Below are positions 55,791 through 64,000 of a DNA stretch of 64,000 bases, in pieces. This DNA is from Atriophallophorus winterbourni (taxonomy: Eukaryota; Platyhelminthes; Trematoda; Plagiorchiida; Microphallidae), in the NCBI GenBank assembly GCA_013407085.1, contig JACCGJ010003121.1:1-64000 (forward strand). The letters run 5' to 3'. Position 1 is the stretch's first letter; each line of letters starts with the position of its first letter. The position numbers were made by a program, and so were the translations under genes. The notes under the pieces were generated by a model. That model searched no databases and was not told where the DNA came from. It saw nothing but the letters and a program-made list of their open reading frames with translations.

Positions 55791-56415
55791 GAAGAATCAA
55801 GAATTTATTGTAAAAAAGCTTATAGTAGCTGTACAAAACCATAAAATATTCGTATGTAAACAAAAATATATGAATTAAGGACTTGGGAAGATCTACAATT
55901 TTTGTAGGTAAATGTCATGTATTATCTCAATTTTACATAAATGGGTTGTAGGAAGGAGTTGATGGGATTTAATGTATCCAGTTTGTTCCGGAAAATCGAT
56001 TTACTAGATGCTTGTACAACGCATGACGGTAAGGAGTTTCATAAGCAACATACGCGCAACGAAAAGCAGAAGCGACGGCAGCTCCGGTGAGATTGGAGGC
56101 GAAATCGATGTCTCAGAGGATAAACTTTGAGCTCAGCATTTTGTAAGTGAGGAATAAACAAAAGCGAACTCGTTTGCGAGCCAGATTATTCAAATTAAGA
56201 TGCAACAGTCGCTCCTCATAGGTTATGTCGCGAAGATATATTAAAATTTCCGATGCCGCGAATAATTGATGCCAATACTGACATGAATACTTACCGGATT
56301 TAGATCGGATTTCCCTTCCTAATACGAGTACGGTCGATAGGGAAATCTTGCAAGGGAGCAGACCTTCAATCGATTTAAAGAAACGTTGTGTGTGCATGCA
56401 CATTTTATGAAGCAT
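55790..56415 (-). mobile_element. CR1-like LINE 3-prime fragment
   Basis: The minus strand reads LRDITYEERLLHLNLNNLAR and LTYKMLSS, matching the C-terminal region of CR1 RT (LPFTERMLKLNLHAF in CR1-A). A tail segment with ttattgtaaaaaagctta is at 55803-55860, as in the fragment at 20515. Confidence 0.62.
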
Positions 56416-56809
56416 CTCGCAGTTTCTTTACTACAATCTATGTCATCTCTAATGCTATTCACTTTTTATTGATCACAAAAGACAAATCTTTGCAATCGTT
56501 AAATTTAGTATTAACCATTGTGAGTAATTTGTCCAATGTGGTACGCTCGTTCAGCGTGCGCTGATTTTTCACAAATTTAACACAAAACATTTTCGAATCG
56601 TTCATAGCTGTTCATCATTTCCAATTGTGCACTATCTATTGTGAATTGTTTCAGCATTTTATTTTGCGCCCCCGTTGGTATTTTGAACGTTCCACATATA
56701 GCCTATCCATTTCACCCCAAATACCACACTGCGAATCGGAAGACCGCAAAATTAGTTTTTCGGATCGAAACTGCTACAATTAGATTCATCGTTAAAAAAG
56801 CTAATTTAC

Positions 56810-57135
56810 ACACATTTTCTTTACACAGCTCACAATCGGTTTTGTGCTGTTTGCACTCAACAGGTAGAGACAGTAGGATCAGGATCCGCAAGCGCTTGAA
56901 ACAGTGGAGGAACATGAAAGTTGCGTTTATATGCCACTGTTGGATTCATGTTTGTTTTTACATAGAATCAAGCAATAATTTGTTGGGAACACAGCAACCA
57001 AAGAATGACGATTATTGAGACAAAATATTCATTTGCATGCTTTTCCGTCACACACACCCCACGGCCGGTTTCGTGCTGCTTGCACTCATCAGGTAGGGAC
57101 AGTAAGATCAGGATCCGCATGCGCTTGAGGTTGCC
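56810..57135 (-). repeat. Two tandem hammerhead-bearing half units
   Basis: The units at 56810-56950 and 57020-57135 are in the same orientation, unlike the inverted arms at 240-622. The first has a damaged core (CTGTTGA and AAAA). The second is near consensus. Confidence 0.62.
57057..57098 (-). ncRNA. Hammerhead motif, one change from consensus
   Basis: CCCTAC, CTGATGA, GTGC-AAGCA-GCAC, GAAA, ACCGGCC, GTGGGG. Stem I is perfect apart from one G-U pair. The conserved U before the cleavage base is C (GCC rather than GUC), which breaks the A15.1-U16.1 pair, so cleavage is expected to be lost or very slow. Confidence 0.62.
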
Positions 57136-57450
57136 GAAATCATTCAGGTATAAATCCCGTAAGCTCCAAAATCAAAAAATACCAACATAGATGATACTAA
57201 AGCTCATTTGTGTTCTTTTTCGACAAAACGTGAATCCTTTGTCTATTCCCACATGAGTTGTAGTGGTGAAATTCAAATAAATAAGAAATGCTCACCAGCG
57301 TTTACCCTGGTATACCTCGATATTCCTTTATCATTTTTTTTTAAATTTGAATTTAGGTCAATATTGTGTCATTTCTTATATATTGGGACTATATCAATTG
57401 CTGCCAGAAGTATATCTACCATTTCCACGTGACATGCGGTTGGATTATTT

Positions 57451-58600
57451 TTGAGCTCAAATACTTTTGGATATAAGTTTCATGCTTTTTATCCGATTAT
57501 TAACAACGTTGATTTACCTGGTGTTTGCTACGTATGTTGTGCATGTCGAAGTAAACAGCCTAGCAATACAACTACAAATCCTCCCAATGAGGCAAAGCTG
57601 GAATCTCGAATAGAGATTTTGGAAAATTGCTATCGAAAACTTGAGGAAACATTTAAACCTATTTTGGTAGACACAATTGCCAACGCAATTCGACCCGAAA
57701 TTAATGTTGCTCAAGACTAAAAGGAAAAGAAAAATACACCTTTAACTGCTCCCTCAAATGAATGTGGTAATAGCTCATTCGGAGGTAATAAAGATGGACC
57801 TACTGAACCCTGTTTACCTAGGTCCTCAACTGGTAAAATTATGAACACTTTGTCCAGGACTCCCCGCCGTCTAGTTGCTAGATCCGAGCCCCCCCCCCCG
57901 CAAAAAAAGCAATGTTACCGCTGATTCTACTAAGACAGATATCGCTCTCAGCGTAATCTGCAGAAATATCCTGGAATCGACAGATTCACTTTTTTCAGCA
58001 AGAAAAGCACATGAGCTGAAGGAATGGACTAAGCTCTGTACGCACGGGCTTGAAAGCTTTGATACCTACATCGATGACGCGCTTAATTCGGCATAAAGGC
58101 TCCCCACACGTTGACCGGCCGCGTATATTAGGGGAACATTGCGAACTTAATCTGAACTGGAAGAAGTCATCCTCAATGCGTATCTACTCAGTGCTTCTCC
58201 CGGTTTGACCTGCCGAGTCCAAGCCGACATACCCTGGTGGAAAAAGAAAGGTCAATCCACTTATCGAGACCAGTCTACTTCACGTAGTTTAATATTCCTC
58301 GGTGTCACCGAAAATGTTCACGTAGTATCAGCATCAGAATCAAAGCAACATGATCTGAAGCAAGGGTTATAGATTGCCGATGCTATTGGAACTCGTGATT
58401 CCATTGCCGTAGACACTTTTAGAATACCTAGATCCTCTAACTACAAGGGCAATGGGTATGGCTATGAATACCGGCTGGAAATCTAACCACTCAAAACTTC
58501 CACCAGACGTGAGACTAAGCGTGCCCAAGCGTGTTCCCACACTGAAACCCAAAGAACCATAGCAACCACAGCCTGATTGCAATTTTGTTACTGACAGTCA
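57451..58600 (+). pseudogene. CR1-B ORF1-like region
   Basis: Encodes VCYVCCACRSKQ (a zinc-finger remnant), the coiled-coil-like KLESRIEILENCYRKLEETF, then in another frame LSVICRNILESTDSLFSARK and later QKKRKGSDSS. The order and the ICRNILES motif match the ORF1 remnant at 54405-55240. A C run at about 57891-57899 shifts the frame and several stops are present. Confidence 0.6.
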
Positions 58601-58604
58601 AAAT

Positions 58605-61433
58605 GTTACCCAAAAAAAACGAAAAGGGTCCGACTCATCGCGAGTCCGACCAATAGCTACAGTACACAATCCGACATTGTGTAAGATAAATACGGTCAAG
58701 TGCATATATACAAATGCTCAGTGTTTAACTAACAAATTAGCTGAACTATGTGAGCTTTGTGATAGACTTTCAACCGATTTGGTTGCAGTTACAGATACTT
58801 GGTTCCAGCCCTGCATGACTGATGCTGAGCTTTTGATTCCGAAAATGTCACTACTACGTCGCGATCGCGATCGAAGATTTGGTGGTGGAGTTTCAGTCTA
58901 CTATCACGAACGTTTAGCGCAGTGTAACGTCATCGATCATCCTAACCTTAGCCTTCCTGATACGATGTGGTGTTCGGTAAAACTAGTCAATGGAGATGAA
59001 TGTACGATCGGCATCATTTACCGCTCGCCATCATCCGAAAGCTCATTCAATGATAAGCTAATCGAATCCTTGCAACACATCACAAGGTGCCAGACTACGC
59101 AATTGCTGATTATTGGCGATTTTAATCTCCCGCATATGTTTTCAAGAGATGGACACTACCTGCATTCGATTTAACATAAATTCAAGGAGGTTATAGAAAT
59201 TGCTTCACTGCACAATCACGTTAACCAGCCAACTCGCTGGCGGGGTCTTGACCAACCTTCAACCCTTGACCTTGTCTTAACGCCTGAGGCAACCGCGGTA
59301 GAGGATATACAATACCTGGCACCACTGGGAAAGAGTGATCATGTGGTGCTTTTGTTTGATCATGTATGTAGTGCGGAACGATCGAGCGAACAGACGAAAG
59401 TCATACGGAAAATACAATTTGAATCCTTAAATATCAGTCTCCGGGATGTACACACTCATGAGTTTGATTCAATGGATTCTGCCTCATATTACAATGCGTT
59501 TCTAAATTATCTGAATTCGAAGATTTACGAAAACTCGATTTTTGTACCAAACAAATGCAGCTACTACAACCAGTTTGTTATTCGGATTAGAACTAAGAAA
59601 TGGTTAGCTCTTAAGCGTGAGTCTTGGGTAACTCATAAGAAGTTGAGTAACGAAGCAACTTGGAAGCGATTCTGTAAGATACGGAATCACGTCACAACTC
59701 TTGTAAGAGAAGATCGTGAGCAATTCCAATGGAACTTGATTCAAAGAATGGAAAAGAATCCTAAGCTTCTCTACAAGGTAGTAAATACACGATCAAAGAT
59801 CAAACCAGGGGTATTCTCTGTACTAACACCTAATGGATTGACCCACACTGCCCAAGATATCGCAGATGCTTTAGCAAAGTTTTACTCATTTGTCTTCAAT
59901 CCAAAGAGTTGCATCCCATATCAAGTTTCACTAAATTCGCCACATTTGGAAATAATGAGCGGAATGACTATCAACGAATACATGGTTGGGCAGGAACTTT
60001 GTCAACTAAATGAAAAGAAGTCCCCTGGCGCAGACAAAATTAACCCCGCCATACTACGCAGGTGTCGCGTTGCTTTGACTGCTCCTCTCACTCGCATATT
60101 CAATCTCAGCTTAAATGAAGGAAAAATACCATCACGATGGAAAGCGGGGATGATAACTCCTATTTATAAAGGCGGTAGCCGTTCAGACTCAGCAAACTAT
60201 AGACCGGTAGCGTTACTTCCGGTGATCTCTAAATTAATGGAACGCATTGTGACTGCACGCATAAGAGAACATTTTGAAAGCCAAAATATTTTGACCGCAG
60301 CACTACACGGTTTTCGAAGAGATCGTTGCTGTTTATCTAACCTTCTTACAACGTTCGAGGATTGCACCAAGGCACTAGGCGAAGGTGAGGCTGTACATGC
60401 TTGCCACATCGATATCTCCAAAGCTTTCGATAGAGTCAACCATGACATCTCAATCAAAAAGCTCGAGTCTTATGGGATAACGGGAATATTGCTAAATTGG
60501 GACTATCTTACTGATAGACACATCCAAGTTCGCGTTGGCAGCACCATATCTAGAAAAATAGACGTCACAAGTGGAGTTCCGCAAGGCTCGGTGCTTGGAC
60601 CTCCTCTGTTCTTGGTGTATATGAACGATATAGTAGAAGATATTGGATGCAACTTGATACTATTTGCTGATGATATTAAAATATGGAAACGTGTCAGGTC
60701 TGTTAACGACTGAATGGCATTAAAACGGTATCTAAGCCTCTTATTTAGTTGGTCCCAGTTAAATGAGTTACCATTTAACCCTGCGAAATGTAAAATGCTG
60801 CACCACACGTATCAGCTTGACACGCGAGATCTCGTCTGGACCACCGCAGAAATAGATCTCGGTATCTTGGTTTCGTTTATCCTTAAGCCAGGACATTATT
60901 GCAGGATGGTGTACCAAAGAATATTCAAAAGAATATTCTGGATTTTTACGCCCGAAAATTTACCCCTGGGTAATTAACACTTATATAGTCCTGTTGTGGA
61001 ATATTCCATCCAAGCCTGGGCACCATGGCTAAGGAAGGATACCGAACTACTCGACAGGATTTATCATCGTACTACAAAGTTGGTCTCCCGGTACAGAAAT
61101 TTGCCTTTCAGAGAGCGAATGTTAAAACTGAACCTACACGATTTTACCCAACGACGGTTACGTAGTTATCTCATGCTGACATTCAAAATCCTGCATACTG
61201 AAAACGATCCTCTTAAACACTTGTTAAGGCCCAATGGCCTTACTCGAACTCGAACACACTCAAATGCTTTAAGCATTTCGCATTCTCGATTGAATATTCG
61301 TCGTAATTTTTTCTCGGTAAGAATTTGTTTCACTTGAAACTATTTGCCTGAAGAAATCAGACGTTCAGAATCTGTTGAGGTTTTCGCTTCCAAACTCGAT
61401 GAGTTTATGACGGTATGCGACTGTCCCTATTAA
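58605..61433 (+). pseudogene. CR1-B ORF2: endonuclease and reverse transcriptase
   Basis: One frame carries almost everything: endonuclease CIYTNAQCLTNKLAEL, TDTWFQPCM, RRFGGGVSVYYHERL, GIIYRSPSS, LLIIGDFNLP and SDHVVLLFD; RT KKSPGADKINPAI, YRPVALLPVISKLMERI, CHIDISKAFDRVNHD, SGVPQGSVLGPPLFLVYMND and LFADDIKIW. Lesions: GAA to TAA at 59172, TGT to TGA at 60711, a T insertion near 60967 compensated by a base loss near 60987, TGG to TGA at 61335. A small in-frame deletion removes five residues near 60800. The start is unclear. Confidence 0.9.
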
Positions 61434-61471
61434 TTTTTGAGATATTTTATATTTTTTATATATTCCATATA

Positions 61472-61685
61472 CCTTCAATTCAATTCAATTTTAATGGTCT
61501 AAAAAGCATATAGCTTTACAAAAAACCACAGAATAATATGACAACAACGAATAATATAACAAGCAAAATGGAATTAGATTGCTTACTGGGTAGTTCAAGA
61601 ATCAAGTAAATATCCAAGGGCAGAAATTGTTTTCGATTGGTGGGATAACAAATGTAGGTGTATGGTGTTGAGATGTATAGTTTTC
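61472..61685 (-). mobile_element. CR1-like 3-prime tail nested in CR1-B UTR
   Basis: Relative to CR1-A, this block interrupts the UTR between atatacctt and gttatcctatgg. It starts with a caattcaattcaatttt run, which on the minus strand is a TTGAA tail, and continues with aatggtctaaaaagcatata as in other minus-strand CR1 tails. The flanking CCTT could be a short target duplication. Confidence 0.65.
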
Positions 61686-61769
61686 TTCCTTGTTATCCTA
61701 TGGTTATTGTTAAGCTTACTGCTTTTTCTACCATAAAATTTTCTGAGTTATGAGTTCTGAGTGTGATTT

Positions 61770-62140
61770 TCGGATATTTATCCCAAAGTTTGCTACGACG
61801 AATCTACTCGTTCTTTGTATGCAGCAAAAGTGGATTTTGTGCTCTTCGTTCGTACATTCATTTCGCTTCTGTTTCTGCTGTTGAAGTTACCCCTCGGAAT
61901 TTACGAATACCGGGAACTAATTGGTGGATTACACAATGTTAAATCAGTTTCAAACCAACATTCTCAGCGATAGACTGACAACTCGCGGCTAAATCGGATG
62001 ATAAAATACACTTAAACCATTTCAATTCGCGCGAACTCTACACAGTATCACACCAATCAACCCCGGGTGTATCGACTTTTTTACGGCTTTGGTAGTGCTT
62101 TTGATTAACCCGGTTAAAATGAAACAGTGAGCAATAGATT
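61770..62140. other. Spacer without recognised feature
   Basis: No coding or repeat signal that I can support. Confidence 0.35.
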
Positions 62141-62775
62141 GTGATGCTCACATCCCCATCCCTTACACACCACTAGCAGTTTCTTGCTGATTGCCGTCAT
62201 CAGGTGGAGACAGTAAGATCAGGTTCAGTGAGCCTTGAAACAGTGGATAAGTGGTAAACAAGATTATACTGGAATGCCACTGTTACATAGGGTTCGTACA
62301 ACGAATCGCGATGTTCAAACACAGAATCACATAGTGATTCGTTGTCAAGCACTCAAGGCGCTTATGGATGACCAAAGTGATGTGTTTCTCACCTCCTTCG
62401 AAATAACACTCCAGTACCGGTTTCTGGCTGTTTGAATTCATCAGGTGAAGACAGTAAGATTAGTTTCAGTTATTGGAATATCCTGTGGTGTTGTACAGCT
62501 ACGAGCTTTTTTATACCATAAATTCTTGAATCTTGAATCTTGAATCAGTGAGCCTTGAAATAGTGGATACGTGGTAAATAAAATTATGATTGAATACTAT
62601 GTGATTCTGTGTTTGAACATCGTGGTTCGTTGTACGAACCCTATGTATTAGTGGCATTCCAGTATAACTTTGTTTGGCACTTATTCTGTTTCAAGGCTCA
62701 CTGAACCTAATCGTACTGATTCTAACTGATGACGGCAAATCTGTCGGTGTCTGTTTTATATTAATCAGTTTAGCT
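62140..62775. repeat. Second subfamily of hammerhead-like foldback repeat
   Basis: The theme tcagtgagccttgaaacagt appears at 62225 and 62548 and inverted (tttcaaggctcactgaacct) at 62690. The inner spacer gttcgtacaacgaatcgcga is also inverted (cgtggttcgttgtacgaacc) at 62620. Hammerhead-like cores lie at about 62175-62205, 62432-62455 (both minus, CTGATGA and GAAAC present, stem II poor) and 62725 (plus, GAAA lost). Confidence 0.6.
62474..62548 (+). mobile_element. Tail-only CR1-like insertion (~75 bp)
   Basis: The string ttggaatatcctgtggtgtt, tacagctacgagc, ataccataaattcttgaatc with three TTGAATC units is a CR1 3-prime end without any coding sequence. It splits the repeat theme between ttcagt and cagtgagcc, so CAGT is a possible short target duplication. 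Confidence 0.65.
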
Positions 62776-62779
62776 TCAA

Positions 62780-64000
62780 CCGTAACTAACTCAAATACGT
62801 TGAACTAGTTAAGAATTAAAATATGCTTATATTTATTTAACTATTCGTTTCCCGACTAATTATACACTGTGCAATCTAATTGCCCAGAATGTTTTTCTTC
62901 GTTTATATATAAATCCTAACTGTCCTATGTTTGTTATGAAGCAATGTTTTTAAATTATCAAACACATTAACCAACCCAGAAATAACTATGAATAATCTAC
63001 CATTGTGCTCAATCTTCCAGCTGTACCAGAAAATTAGATAAGCAGCAACACATCTGAATAGATGTGTGCTGGTTTTTAAAGAATAACTGATTTTTTTAAT
63101 TTTATAGTAGTTAAAACTAAAATATTCATTTGCATGCTTTTCCGTCACACACCTCACGATAGTAGTTATTTAATAACGAGAAATTCATTTAGTTCCGAAT
63201 TAACATGTAACAAAATATTAATTTGTGTGCTAATAAATAGATGCACTTTATTTCAATCGAAAGGAATCATTTTAGGCAAACAAATCCCGTTTTTCATCAG
63301 TGTTTGATGACAATTAGTACTTGGTTTGAACTAATCAGTGGAGCACGCATTCTAACTTGTCATTTATTTCATTTGACAACAGTTGTGTAGATTAACTAAT
63401 GCAGGGTTTAAACTTTATGCTCCCTCTCTCTGACTAACTCAGTTATTGAGGTTTTAGCAGACTTCAAATTGGATAATAAATGTGCAGCTGCTGCACAATG
63501 CTGTAGAAGTGAACTAATTTTTCGGATCACCTTTATCCGGCAGGTCTTTGGATGTTTTTATTACATTATAACAAACGGTTGTGAGACAGCAACACGAGTA
63601 TTGCTTTCGAGATTCGTCATTTATAAGGATAAGATATTACCGAGAGCACATGTGTCCAGCGTCAAGCCCTCCCATGACTGAATAGCAAATGAGTAGGTCG
63701 TATGCGGAGTGTTTGGGGAATCTCAATCCCTTTCTCGTTAAAAAGCTGACGTTTGTGGCAAAATGTGGTCCATACTTTGAAAATCATGAGGTTTTCAGTG
63801 ATGTTTATCCCAATGGTATGTATGCACTTGCGCCAAGTGTATGTACTCTATGATAACCATTGAATCTACCAAAACAACATTGTAGGCGATAAATGATTGG
63901 AAACCTTTTGTATCGTCTTCCAAATAAGATTGTTTCCTACACTTCAATATTGAGTTTAGAGGAATGATATTATAATGTTATTATTCTTTGAAAATACAGC
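62780..64000. other. Right-hand flank, little recognised
   Basis: A+T-rich DNA. At 63115-63165 a scrap of the hammerhead repeat end remains (atattcatttgcatgctttt, then cacacacctcacga). Otherwise I see no gene, RNA or mobile element. Confidence 0.4.

Larger units (their letters stand above)
57440..61762 (+). mobile_element. CR1-B: nearly complete CR1-like LINE
   Basis: ORF1-like region 57451-58600, endonuclease from about 58677, RT to 61433, 3-prime UTR and tail to 61762. Only a few lesions separate it from an open ORF2. It is the reference for recognising insertions in CR1-A. A minus-strand tail fragment is nested at 61472-61685. Confidence 0.87.

Overview
The window looks like nuclear DNA of a metazoan, most probably a flatworm (trematode-like). 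It has one spliced gene with GT-AG introns, long repeat-filled introns, and dense layers of CR1-like and RTE-like LINEs, a Ty3/gypsy element, SINE-like repeats and foldback repeats. No prokaryotic operon, tRNA, rRNA or CRISPR array is visible. The flatworm assignment is an inference from repeat content, not proven here.

The only host gene I can reconstruct is a p21-activated kinase (PAK) on the minus strand. Six coding exons lie at 16402-16875, 16266-16332, 14265-14328, 11214-11546, 9285-9537 and 4266-4481. They join in frame into a 468-residue kinase with an N-terminal but divergent CRIB region, a proline-rich linker and a complete catalytic domain. Its introns hold a ~550-bp dispersed repeat, a SINE-like repeat, LINE 3-prime scraps and relics of a hammerhead-ribozyme-bearing repeat.

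The rest of the left half is segmental duplication. The last PAK exon plus its downstream flank (about 1-4692) recurs inverted at about 21856-26574, and again at about 33414-37800 in the same inverted sense. The CRIB exon and its upstream flank (about 16384-19880) recur in direct orientation at about 26828-33320, where the CRIB exon copy is ruined and a gypsy element (27395-30840) is inserted. Copies 2 and 3 are almost identical over about 2.9 kb and less alike further out.

From about 37.8 kb to the end the DNA is a graveyard of nested retroelements. CR1-A (+) carries three insertions: a 918-bp gag-only miniature LTR retrotransposon with perfect target duplication, a 156-bp SINE-like element and an RTE-type LINE 3-prime fragment. 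CR1-C and CR1-D (-) follow; CR1-D is split by a 5-prime-truncated RTE-like LINE with an open 744-codon stretch and a 12-bp target duplication. Next come smaller CR1 pieces, then a nearly complete CR1-B (+) at about 57.4-61.8 kb with a few disabling mutations.

The most unusual signals are: hammerhead ribozyme motifs carried in both arms of inverted-repeat elements, with a palindromic loopless stem III that suggests dimer cleavage; the gag-only miniature LTR element with an in-frame duplicated capsid segment; a scrambled gypsy element with two integrase segments and no reverse transcriptase; and the triplicated PAK terminal exon.
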